DNA of 64,000 nt. Source: Euglena gracilis. Lineage: Eukaryota > Euglenida > Euglenophyceae > Euglenales. Under the pieces are notes generated by a model. It searched no databases, was not told the DNA's origin, and saw only the letters and a list, made by a program, of their open reading frames with translations. Location: positions 59,764,168 through 59,828,167 of the forward strand of contig CP154954.1 in the NCBI GenBank assembly GCA_039621445.1. The letters are read 5' to 3'. This document shows, in pieces, positions 54,088 to 63,403 of the stretch; the stretch's first letter is position 1; each line of letters opens with the position of its first letter. Made by a program: the position numbers and the translations under genes.

Positions 54088-54552
54088 ACGAACTGGTAGC
54101 CCGTCCGAGGTCGTCTCACTGTGTGTTCTGATAACTGCAGCCGGTCTGTCTGTGGGTTCTGACGTCCAGCTGAAAACAACGTTAACAGTCAATCAGTACA
54201 CCGTCAAGCCAGGTGTTTGACGGTGTGACAACAGTGGATCAAGCAATCGTGCGTGCCCGCTCCGTTCATCAGCTGCGGGGAGTGACTGACTCACAGTTCA
54301 AAACCACATTCAACTGCAAAAGGACCAAAGGAACACAATCGCCGGGTAAGCGTGTGACACACCCCTGTACCAAACACTGGACCGACAAATCACAAGACTG
54401 ACTGGAAACCAGTCCTTCACGCATCAGAAAGGAGCAACCACCACCACCACCCAGTGACACATCGGTACCCGTGTACCAGCCCAGAAGGCAGGGGGGAGAG
54501 ACAAAAATCCATTCGGACACCCTCAATTGCGCAGGTGCGCATTCTTCAACTC

Positions 54553-54588
54553 ACTGGTCTGAATGCGCGGACGCGCATTCAGACCAGT
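54553..54588. repeat. 16-bp-stem hairpin around a palindrome
   Basis: ACTGGTCTGAATGCGC, loop GGAC, then the perfect complement. Again the outer arm is specific to this locus. Confidence 0.94.
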
Positions 54589-55062
54589 CGGATCTGTCAC
54601 ACGGTCAAGCAAACACCCACACGTCCACCCGGGTCGCATCCCCTCTGGCACTCACACTCACCGGTCCAATTAGAACCTTCCAATAAGAAAAAGATGACCT
54701 ACACCCATACATGGTGTTCCCGACCCCACACACCACCACCCCGTTTCCATCCAGACCACCCTAATTCGGATCTCGACAATCCCGCAATACTGCTGCCTCG
54801 GCGGGGTGCGAGGGTGTAGCTGACGTCAGGGGGCAGTCACCTCACAATCTTCTTCGCAGTCAAACGCGATACAGAACACTCTGTGAAAAAGAAAAACAAG
54901 CATTCAGAACGCGTCAAAATATTAGAACGCTCCCGTTACGCGATTTGGATGCGAGTTTCAAAGCGCACGCGACAGGTCCGGAATGCGCACCTGCGCACTC
55001 CGCATCCAAAATGCGCGGATGCGCATTTTCACTAAAACTGTCATAATTTTGTGACTCAACAA

Positions 55063-55088
55063 GAAAAGTGCATTCCCGGCCGTCTAAG
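55063..55088. repeat. Right terminal inverted repeat (26 bp)
   Basis: Perfect inverted match to 44652-44677; followed by TCCCA (55089-55093). Confidence 0.93.
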
Positions 55089-55093
55089 TCCCA

Positions 55094-56160
55094 CCCCACC
55101 GCCGGGGGGTGACTAACTGACTGGTTTTTTCAGAGTGACTGACTGGTTTTCTGGCCAAGACCCTTTGGGGGGGGGGTAGGCCCGAAAATAAAAAGTGACT
55201 GGCCTGGCGCCGAAGGCGCTGGAAATTCGTTTGGAATTTTTTGGGACTTTTTTGGCAATAGTACCTTGCCAACGCAAGCGCATCCAAGAGTGGCCGATCC
55301 CCACCAAGGCGGGGGTAAAGTGACTGGCTGGTTTTTTTTTGGGAAAGAGTGACTAAGTGTTTTTTTTTCAGAGTGGAAAGTGACCCCCCCCCCCCCCCGG
55401 GGGGGTAACTAAGCAATGCTGCAGGGATCCTCCTATTTCCCGAAAAGGAAATTTGCAGAAATTCACGGAGGATCATGGAAATGGAAAGAGGCCATTTTCA
55501 TGGAAATCACAGAAATCCACAGAAATTCACGGATGAGGCTGGGGGTTCAGGAAAATTTTTTCGTGTCTTTTTGGATGTGCTTTGCTTGTTTTCATGCAGT
55601 TTTGATGGGGTGACGTGCGCATGCTTTCCTTTTTCGAACAGGAAATGAACAATAAAAAACTTCAAAACTTCAAAAGTTCAAGGACAAAAATAGTTGTTTT
55701 TTTCGAATTTCCATTTCCACATACACGAATTAATGAGTGGACTGATTGGTGTCAACATCCATACAGGGATTTTTTCGTTGGTTTTTTTTGAGGGAAAGCC
55801 CATTACAATCATAAACATTTTGGTTTGGGTGCAAGGTAAGGTCTACGTTGTGGCATCAAGTCAGTTGGATTGCAAGCCAGGTGGGTGCCACGTGTCAGCC
55901 ACATTTTGCACAACGTTGGCAACGTTTTTCTGTTTTCCTTTTGCATGGCGCATTGTCAAGCAATCCCCAGAACTGTAACCATAACATGGAGAAACAATCT
56001 GCTCCCACGACCGCCCAAACATGGCTCCGGTGCAGAATGAAATGTGATTTTCAATTTCTTTTTTGAAAATGGAAATCCACAGAAATTCACGGAAAATCAC
56101 GGATAAAAAATTGGCCTCGGCCAGCATGGGAATGGGGAGAACCCTGGATGGTCTGTGATT
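55094..56160. other. Spacer, no supported gene
   Basis: 55125-55380 repeats 'gtgactgactggttttttcag'-like units four times. A C/G-run hairpin lies at 55386-55405. 55445-55535 and 56070-56105 carry 'agaaattcacgg' units related to 649-705. 56010-56070 shows nothing else. Confidence 0.45.
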
Positions 56161-56168
56161 GGGAGTGT

Positions 56169-56256
56169 CTGGCCGTGACTGGCCACGGCTGGCCGTGACT
56201 GGCCACGGCTGGCCGTGACTGGGTGTGACTGGGCGTCACTGGGCATGGCCGGATGG
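56169..56256. repeat. 20-bp tandem repeat GGCCGTGACTGGCCACGGCT
   Basis: Three to four units, decaying to 'gtgactgggcgtcactgggc' at the right. Confidence 0.9.
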
Positions 56257-56333
56257 CTAAGATTGTCGATGACCCGGGGGTGACAGATTCTTTCCTGGCT
56301 GGGGGAAGTTCCACACGGCGCGCGCATGCGCAG

Positions 56334-56438
56334 GAGGAGGCGGAGCAACTGGACCTCATCCAGTGCCGCTGGGCGGAGCTGACCTGGGCCAGCCCCGAGG
56401 TGCTGGACCGCCACGTCAACGGCCAGGGCGGGCCCTCT
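56334..56438 (+). CDS. Candidate internal exon, unknown protein
   Basis: Acceptor gcgcatgcgcag (ending 56333) and donor ccctct|gttcat bracket 105 bases reading EEAEQLDLIQCRWAELTWAS and P-E-V-L-D-R-H-V-N-G-Q-G-G-P-S. The composition is clearly protein-like and G+C-rich against an AT-rich background. It is probably joined to the exon at 57233. No family is recognised. Confidence 0.5.
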
Positions 56439-56568
56439 GTTCATTCCATGTGTGCTTGCCCCAAAATACTCGTTGTTTTCCTTGTGGTCTGGGCATTTTT
56501 CTGGTCTGGGCCCCAGTCCTCCACATCAACGGGCCTTTCATTTTTCCTTCTTTGTCCAGCATTTAAAT

Positions 56569-57155
56569 CAGGCTTGTGCTTAGTCGGGTGCCTACCCCAC
56601 AGGGGGGGGGGGTGCTAGGGGCAGGCACCCCATAGCACCCGATCCGACCCCCCCCCCCGGGAGGTGGGGTTTTGGGGGAAGCCAGCCCGTAGCAGGCACC
56701 CCCCTCTGACCCCGTGCCAAAGGCGCTGGGGGCCCGGAAAAGGCCATATTCAATGAAAATTTTCTGGGTCCCCCGGGGGGGTGTGCCTGCTGGGGGCAGG
56801 CACCCTATAGCACCCCCCCCTCCCCCCCTCGGTCCAGGCTGTATTTTAGTCGGGTGCCCTGGGGGGGGGGGTGGGGGGGTGCCTGCCTGGGCAGGCACTC
56901 CAAGGCACTCCCGATCCGCCCCCCCGGGGGGGGGGGGGGTAGGGCACACGGCCAAAAGTGCCCTGGCACAGCCCCGGCGCCGAAGGCGCCGGGGAGCCAA
57001 AAATGGCCTATTTCAAAGGGATGTGCCTGGGCACAGGCCGAAATCCGACCCCCCCCCCGGGGGGGGAGTGCCTGCCTGGGCAGGCACTCACAGGCACTCC
57101 GGACCCCCCGGGGTTGGTAAAAAACAGCCTGCACCGGTCGGTGAGCACAAGCATG
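56569..57155. mobile_element. hAT-type MITE family 2, long copy in an intron
   Basis: The element runs from CAGGCTTGTGCTTAGTCGGG to GAGCACAAGCATG over 587 bp, with ATTTAAAT at 56561-56568 and 57156-57163. The inside repeats itself: 'TAGTCGGGTGCCC' recurs at 56851 and 'aggcgccgggg' at 56985, so the copy looks like a partial internal duplication of the 255-bp form at 39777. It lies between the exons at 56334 and 57233. Confidence 0.93.
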
Positions 57156-57232
57156 ATTTAAATGTGTATATCATTGTCATTTCATTTTTCCATTATTTCC
57201 ATTTTTTTGAGACACTGAAATTTCTGCATGAG

Positions 57233-57440
57233 CATTGCCACCGTCCACGCCGTGCGGGTCGCCGGCCGTGGGGCCACTCCGGGCCGTGGGGCCATCATGG
57301 GCCGGCGGCGCAGCGCTGCGACCCACAGCGCGACGCTGGAGTCCGTGGAGGCCGCGGAGCAGTGGCAGCGGCACGAGATCCAGAAGGAGGGGGCGCGCGA
57401 GCTGGGGGGCCTGTACCGGCAGCTGCTGGAGGCCCTCTGA
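57233..57440 (+). CDS. Candidate terminal exon, helical, unknown
   Basis: Acceptor ctgcatgag (ending 57232) precedes a frame reading A-I-M-G-R-R-R-S-A-A-T, SATLESVEAAEQWQRHEIQK, E-G-A-R-E-L-G-G-L-Y-R-Q-L-L-E-A-L and TGA at 57438-57440. The end is a charged amphipathic helix. It is probably the 3' end of the gene that contains the exon at 56334. An ATG at 57228 is in the acceptor region and is less likely to be the start. Confidence 0.5.
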
Positions 57441-58469
57441 CCCCGGCCCCGGCGGCGGCCCGGAGACAGGGGGTGGCATGCGTGGCGCTCTCCGGGGCTG
57501 CTGGGACCCGAGCGTGGCAACTGGTACACTGGAGGTGACTGGGACACTGGGTGTGAGACGGTACCACAAAACGGAGTTGCTCAGACTGACAACCAAGCAC
57601 AGCACGGGCGGAGCACCGCGGGAGCCATGCCAATCCACGAAAACCAAACGATGCCCTTGCCGTGTGATGTGGGCCAAGGCTCAGGGCACAGAGGTAGTTG
57701 GGGGGCGGGGACCACAAAGTTGACATCGGGGCAAAGCTGTTGATCTTCTGATGTCCTGATATCGGGCCTGTTTCAGAATTCTGATTTGCAATGCAACTTC
57801 TGCAGTCTCTCACGGAGGTAATTTGGATGATTATTCCCTTTTTCCTCCTGATGTGGAATGGAGACGGTTGCCATCCCCTTCCTCGTCCTGCCTGTCCTGA
57901 CCTTTCCCCTTCCCCGGCAATTACCTTTTCCTCTCCTTATGCAATGATTCTGTTATTTTTCTTTTAACCTTGCCCTGGTTCAAATACGGTCTTCTGCTTC
58001 TGCTTCAAATCATGTTGTGATGTTGACCAACATTCCAGAAGCTATGTAACCTAAGCCCTAGACACCCACTTTATTTGGAACCTTGGTGGAAACTTTGTGA
58101 TGAGAAAATAAAGAAAAATTGAGCGAAAACAATTTGTCCAGGATTATTTACAACAAAACTCCTGACAATTTAAACGTTGTTTGAGAATTTGATTGAAGCA
58201 TAAAATCACCCTCTGCCCATTCATTCTTTTGAACCATTGAACAACTGAATTTACACTGGGCCCAGGTATCCCCCCTCCAGCCACCCTGGTACCACTGGGG
58301 AGGAATTGAAATTCTCCTTTGGGGGCAGCCAAGAAATGTGCAATCTGAAGGGCGTTTCCTCTGCTCCATTTCATTTCTTTTTTTTGTCTGTCAGCATTGA
58401 TCGATCAAGGGCCGTTCCGTCCTGGAACCTGGCGTTGATGGGGGCCAGCCAGCAAACCAAGTTTCCAGC
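57441..58469. other. 3' flank and spacer, no supported gene
   Basis: Likely 3' untranslated region followed by AT-rich DNA; an AATAAA-like signal 'aaaataaagaaaaa' lies at 58105-58118, far downstream. No further exon could be supported. Confidence 0.4.
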
Positions 58470-58760
58470 CAGGGATTTTTTTAAGTTTGGACCCCCGGGG
58501 GGGAGGGGGGGGTAGGGTGGGTGGGTCCGCCGGACCCCCTCCCCCCCCGGGGGGGGTCCCCCCCGGAGGGGGGTGGGATATACTTTTCGGCGCCGCAGGC
58601 GCCGAAAAAATTCTATTTTTAGCACTTTTCGCGATTTTTCGGCCATTTTTTGTGGGTCCCCCGGGACCCCCTCCCCCCCCCCCCCCCGGGGGGCCCCCCC
58701 CCCCGGGGGGGGGGGGGGGGGAGGGCGCCCCCCCCCCCCCCCGTCTTAAAAAAACCCCTG
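58470..58760. mobile_element. hAT-type MITE family 1 with 8-bp target duplication
   Basis: The element runs from CAGGGATTTTTTTAAGTTTG to CTTAAAAAAACCCCTG over 291 bp, with TTTCCAGC at 58462-58469 and 58761-58768. It is nearly identical to the copy at 32185 apart from longer C- and G-runs, so both moved not long ago. Confidence 0.95.
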
Positions 58761-58889
58761 TTTCCAGCTTCGAGTTTGGGCAAGCAGCCAGCGACGTTGG
58801 CCGCGCCGCACAACCGCCGACATCCTGTTCTTGGGGTGTGGGGGGGGGCAGGTCATTGCTATGCAGAGGGTGAGTTCTTTCAGGGCGCC

Positions 58890-59043
58890 AATGACAATGA
58901 CGCCCTGTCATTGTCATTGGCAGTGACAATGCCAATGACAATGTCATTGGCATTGGCAATGACAATGACATTGCCAATGTCATTGTCATTGCCAATGACA
59001 TTGGCAATGTCATTGGCAATGACATTGCCAATGACAATGTCAC
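58890..59043. repeat. CAATGTCATTGG palindromic hexamer repeat
   Basis: About 25 units of AATGAC/GTCATT and 'ATTGGC/GCCAAT' alternate in both orientations. Almost any part of it can pair with another. It is non-coding on both strands, although open in several frames. Confidence 0.93.
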
Positions 59044-59634
59044 TGGCCCCACCACTGCAACAGACCGTTGAAATCTTGGGTGCAGCCCTACCGCTTGACC
59101 CGCCTGACCTGCCCTCCCCATCGGCTGAAGTGTATGCTAAGCGATCCCCCTCGAAGGCAATGTGTGTCTCCATTTCCGTACGTTATGACCCGCGCCTCCC
59201 TCCGTCTGCCCCACTGCAGCACTCTGCTGGTTTGCTTTGCGAAAGCCAGCCTGCGAGTTGCTTTCTGGAAGCCCAAATGGAACAAATAAAAAGGGAAAGA
59301 AGGAGAGGAAGAAAAGGGGGCGCAAACGATGGTCACGTTGTCAAAGTTGCCTTGTTGCGTTGTCCAAAACTGAGTCACTGCATTGTAGGCCGCCTCGATC
59401 TCTTGACTGAGCTGGACTTCAGGGGCCTTGGGAAAGGAATCTCCCCAATTATAAAGCCCCCCCTCTGATGTGGCGCCAGACAGACGATGGCGCCATTCAG
59501 GAAAAGTGGAAGAAAATTGTGTGGATACAACATTCTTCTCACATGAAATGCTCCATTTGGATGATGATTGCATATTTCTTGGAATAACAGGTGGTGCACA
59601 ACAAAAATTTGGCATAAAATTGGTATTTGGCCAT
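59044..59634. other. Unassigned coding-like stretch
   Basis: The minus strand is open for 186 codons (59648-59088) and contains NFMPNFCCAPPVIP and LSQEIEAAYNAVTQFWTTQQ. The plus strand is open in pieces. No domain or clear splice sites were found. I leave strand and function open. Confidence 0.3.
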
Positions 59635-62365
59635 ATAAACCGGCCCACTCCATGGAGCTTTTTTGACTGAAATGCAGGGATTTGTGCCCGAAGCTGGAGG
59701 CCAGGGGGTCACAAAACAGTCGTTTTGGCTCAAAAAAACACGTTTTCCGGGTCTGGGAGGCAAAAAAACATTGTTTTGGGCAATTTTTTTTCGATTTTTT
59801 TCGACTTTTTTGACCCGGTTTGACCCAAAGGCAATGAGTTGGCGGCCCAAAACGGGGCGAGGGCGGGTCGAAAAACGCTCATTTTCGGCCCAGAAACAGT
59901 TTTTGTGGGTCCGGGAGGCCAGAAAAGGTGGGTGGGAGGCCAGGGGGGGGGGCCGGGGGGGCGGGGGGGGGTTTCGCCAGGGGTAAGCTTCGCTCTTACC
60001 CATAAAGGGATAAGAGCTCAGCGACCCCCCTTCCCCTGAGTAGACTGTGAAAACTGCGGATTATCACCATGGCCCCGGTCCCATTCCCGGAATTTTTTTT
60101 CAGCCGCGAGCGACTGAATTTCTAGTTTCCGAATCACCTCCATTTCACCCTCAACTCCCCGTCAGGCCCGAGTTATTCACCTGCGAAGGGGTCGAAACTG
60201 GATTGCCCCCCCCCCCCGGGGCAGAACGGGAATCGGCCAAACAGCCAGGGTGGTGAGTGGGGGAGGGTCGACCCCCCCACCCCCTGGATGGTGGGTGGGG
60301 GGATCAACCGCCCCCCCCCCCCCCCCCCAGGGATGGATGGGAAGCCCTTCGGTATTGAGGTAGGTGGTAGGGGGGGTCCCGACCACCCCCCCCCCCTGGG
60401 GGGGTAAGGTGGACGGGGGGGGTCCGAACCACCCCCCCCCCCCTAGATGTTGGGAGGGGGAGTCCGCACCCCCCCACCCCCCCCTCCTTGACAGGTGCCA
60501 AAAATAGCAGAAAATTTTCTTCCGGCGCTGCGCGCCGGAAAATGAGCAAAAAACACCCCTTTTGCTGACTTTTGGCCATATTGCCCATTTTTTGATGTGT
60601 TGGTGTTTCCCCCCAAAAAACATGTTCAAAAAAATTCAAAAAATGAGCACTTTTGGATCGATTTTCAAAGAAAAATCAGGGTTTTTTGACCGATTCCGAC
60701 ACGATTTCCGGCCCTTTGCCCGTCCATGAAATCGAAAAAATTTCGGCCCCCCCTCAGTTTCGAGGTAGGAGGGGGGGGTCCGACCCAACCCCCACCCCAC
60801 CCCGTTCCGGGAGGGGGGGCCCCCCGCCCCCCCCCCCCCTCAAGGCTTCCCATCCATCCCTGCCCCCCCCACCACCTCTTCCCATATTTCCAGGAGCACC
60901 AATTTTTGGACCCGAAAAGTTTTTCCGAAGGCGCCTGGTGTTTTTTTTTTGACCCATTTTGGGACCCATGTGGGAGGTCCCCTCAAAACCCCATTTTTCA
61001 CACCTTCCAGAAATTCAATATTTTCTCAAAATTTTGGTTTTGAGAGCTTTTTGAAGCGAAAAATGCCATTGAAGTCCAATAAATTTCCAAAGAGAAAACG
61101 TGTCAGTAAAATTTGATTGTGCTAAAATTTTGTCCAGCTTTTTTTGACCTTCATTTTTTTCACCCCCCTCCTAAAGACTACCAATTTTTAACCCTGAAAT
61201 TTTTGAGATTTTTTGTGAAAAAAATGTGGTTTTTCATAAAAAAAATCATACGTTTTGGGTTCAGTTTTCAAAAAAGATTTTCAAATTTTTTTTCAGCCAA
61301 AATCCCCGTTTTCCCCCAAATCGGTGAAAATGCTATGGTGGGTGGGGGGGGTCGACCCCCCACCAGGCCTTCCCGTTCTGCCCCCCCCCTCTTCCGACTC
61401 TGCCATTTCGGGGTCCAAAAATCGGTAAAAAAATCATTTTTTTTTCGAAAATATCTCGAGAAAGTCAAAGAAAATGTCCAGAGAGCAAAAATGAAGCCCT
61501 TGGAATACCCTACCCAACCATGGCTTTCTTTTCCCCCAACTCTTCGTGTGGCTCGAGTTACGGCCATTTTTCGGCCCATTTTGGCCCATTTCAGGGGCCA
61601 TTTTGGGCTGTTTTCGGGGTCAAAATATCGATATTCCAAAATATCTCGAAAATGAAGCCAAATCAAAGGAAATGTCCGGAGGCCCAAATTGAAGCTCTTA
61701 CAATGCCCTGTCTAACAGTATTTTGATTTCCTCGCAACTCCCCGCCTAGCCCGAGTTACAGCCATTTTTCGGCCAATATTGGCCGTTTTGTACAGTTTTG
61801 GCCTGATGTGACTTAGCCGTTTTCGCCATTTTCGGGTCGAAAAAAAGCGAATTTTTTTTGTCCGAAACGATGTTTTTTTTGGCTTCCCGGACCCGGAAAA
61901 CCTGTTTTCGAGCCCAAAATGAGCGTTTTTCGACCCCCCCCCCCCGTGTTGGAGCTGAAACTCATGGACTGTGGGTCAAAACCGGGTCAAAAAAGTCGAA
62001 AAAATCGAATTTTCAGACAAAATTTTTTTTTGTCTGAAACCATGTTTTTGGGCCTCCCGGACCTGGAAAAGCTGTTTTCGAGTCCAAAATGAGCGTTTTT
62101 CGACCCCCCGGCGCCTCGTTTTGAGCCCGAAACCCATGGACTTTGGGTCAAAAAAAAATTTGAAAAAAATCCAATAAAACGGGTATGTGGTGTGTGGAAG
62201 GGGGGTTAATAACATTTCATAAGTTACCGTAAAATCACTGAAAGTTACCGTAACATGCAAGAGGGTAATTTGTAAATTATAAGTTACGCGAAATTTGAAA
62301 TGCTAGTCTTTTTGGCGTTTGCATGTCCCGTTAAGAGCTCAGCACTATTCAAAACCTGGTTAAAG
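59635..62365. mobile_element. Relative of the satellite-bearing element, few monomers
   Basis: 59640-59930 is an inverted piece of satellite plus tail (matches 10690-10760 reversed). From about 59985 the order follows 6250 onward: 'AAGCTTCGCTCTTACCCATA', 'ggattatcaccatgg', 'CAACTCCCCGTCAGGCCCGA' (60155-60175), then unrelated DNA with C-runs (60205-61400), leader again (61440-61860), about two diverged satellite monomers (61830-62150), and the tail 'AAGAGCTCAGCACTATTCAA' (62334-62353). It is more diverged than the copy at 6180 and has hardly any array. C-runs form hairpins with 'cggcgctgcgcgccg' (60521-60540). No protein is encoded. Confidence 0.65.
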
Positions 62366-62669
62366 TTTGCTGTCACTCTCAACTTTTGTATGGTGGTCTG
62401 TGGCAGAACCAGATGGGATTTTCTTGCCTGGGGTGGTGAACCTCACCGCATCCTACGGGCCAGCAGAAGCTTTGGGACTTACATTTGAGTAATGCCCACA
62501 ATATTCCAATATTCTCAGGTTTATGATTATTTAGTCTCCCGATTATAAACAGTTCACATGTACTACCCAAATGGCGTTGTGCCAGGTGTCAGGCGAAATA
62601 TATATTTTTTTTAAATAAAAAATGGCATAAATAATATAAACGTCATCGATCAGGCCCATGTGTTCGCAG
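62366..62669. other. AT-rich spacer or upstream intron
   Basis: No exon is visible. It ends in a 3' splice site (tgttcgcag) for the next exon and is probably an intron or the 5' region of the ECH1-like gene. Confidence 0.4.
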
Positions 62670-62858
62670 GCCATGTCGCTGGAGGGCTACCAGTACGAGA
62701 CGCTGGCCGTGACATGGGCCGCTCTGCCCACAGTGGACCCGGCCCTCGACCTCTCCGGCGTCCTCCACGTCCGGCTGAATCGGCCGCAGCAGCTGAACAC
62801 CATCAATGAGCAGGCCTGGGATGACTGCCGGAGGTGCTTCCGGAAGATTTCCACCAAA
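62670..62858 (+). CDS. ECH1: Dienoyl-CoA isomerase-like (ECH1), first visible exon
   Basis: After the acceptor gttcgcag the frame reads GYQYETLAVTWAALPTV, then VLHVRLNRPQQLNTINEQAW, D-D-C-R-R-C-F-R-K-I-S. This is the start of the enoyl-CoA hydratase/isomerase (crotonase) fold, and the pattern Y-E-[ST]-L-x-V-T, V-L-H-V-x-L-N-R-P, N-x-[MI]-N, C-F-x-K-I-S is that of ECH1, delta3,5-delta2,4-dienoyl-CoA isomerase of mitochondria and peroxisomes, which helps break down unsaturated fatty acids. The donor aaa|gtgacc is at 62859. The catalytic acidic residues lie further on and are outside the window. An ATG at 62673 could start the protein, but the splice acceptor suggests that a targeting exon lies upstream. 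Confidence 0.75.
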
Positions 62859-62938
62859 GTGACCCCTGATCGGAGCAAATGGCAAACTGGATTAAAGCAC
62901 TGTTGGCAAATGAAGGCAACTGATTTGTGGGAAGCGTA

Positions 62939-63401
62939 CATCTCTCTAAGGTTTTGCGAACCCCCCCCCCCCCCACGGGGGTGGTTTGAGGCAGGCCCGA
63001 TTTGGGCCCAGCCCAGCCGCAGCAGCACCCCCCCCCCCCCCGGGGGGGTGCTGCTAGCCCAGCCAGCCAGCCCTTTTTTGGGGGTCCAGCCCAAAAATTT
63101 TCGGCGCGAAGCGCCGAATTTTTTTGAAAAATTGTGTTCAAAAGTGGCCAAAAATGGGGTTTGGGGGGAGTTTGGGGCATTTTTGGGGGGTTTCAGATGC
63201 ATCATTTTTTCAAAACTGTGTCTGCAGGTCATTTTTGGGCATTTTTCCGATTTCAGTCCTGCTCGCCCCGGTTCGGGTCCAGCCGGGGCCCAGCCCCCCC
63301 CCCCCCCCGGGGGGGGCGGGCTAGCCAGCCCAAATTTCTAGCCAGCCCAAATTTCTAGCCCTAGCCCAGCACCCCCCCCCCCCGGGGTCCTTAAAGAGAT
63401 G
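62939..63401. mobile_element. TA-flanked poly-C element in the ECH1 intron
   Basis: The left end CATCTCTCTAAGG and the inverted right end CCTTAAAGAGATG (one change) bracket 463 bp, with TA at 62937-62938 and 63402-63403. Inside are three C-run/G-run hairpins (62960, 63025, 63295), 'AGCAGCACCCCCC', and a 'cggcgcgaagcgccg' palindrome. It is non-coding and lies 80 bp after the exon. Confidence 0.75.
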
Positions 63402-63403
63402 TA

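Larger units (their letters stand above)
53848..54790. promoter_or_regulatory. 5' region of the transposase-like gene with palindromes
   Basis: This is the only long non-coding stretch upstream of the large minus-strand gene. It carries palindromes at 53982, 54053, 54526 and 54561, two of them as long hairpins. If the palindromes bind an element protein, this is where regulation of the gene would be expected. This is inference; no core promoter motif was identified. Confidence 0.35.
44692..55030. repeat. Dispersed 14-bp palindromes TGCGCA-NN-TGCGCA (at least 24)
   Basis: Copies start near 44692, 44993, 45645, 45795, 45832, 47732, 47811, 47847, 48618, 49102, 49139, 49661, 49742, 51063, 51118, 51321, 51347, 51373, 52615, 53982, 54053, 54526, 54561, 54979 and 55011. 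The centre NN varies (CA, TG, GG, AG, CG, AA, TA, TC, CC), while the hexamers are nearly fixed and usually flanked by A/T (ATTGCGCANNTGCGCATTC). All but one lie in introns or intergenic parts. Three at 51321-51392 are in tandem at exactly 26 bp. The first and last lie 15 and 33 bp inside the terminal repeats. They are candidate protein-binding sites. Confidence 0.92.
44652..55088. mobile_element. 10.4-kb DNA transposon of unrecognised type
   Basis: The interval is bounded by identical 26-bp inverted repeats (44652-44677 and 55063-55088) and a 5-bp direct repeat. It is markedly richer in G+C than its surroundings, holds two sizeable minus-strand genes plus smaller exon candidates, and contains at least 24 copies of a TGCGCA-NN-TGCGCA palindrome that begin and end just inside the terminal repeats. 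None of the poly-C/poly-G MITEs seen elsewhere in the window lies inside. The likely transposase is the gene at 51399-53847; the gene at 46702-50125 would be an accessory. I cannot place it in a named superfamily. A 5-bp duplication with ends starting CTTAGACGG does not by itself decide one. Confidence 0.85.

Noticed and set aside
44692-55030. CRISPR-like array or parS cluster of bacterial origin
   Set aside because: Spacing is irregular, units are 14-20 bp palindromes, there are no spacers of constant length, and the region has introns. Bacterial contamination is not supported.
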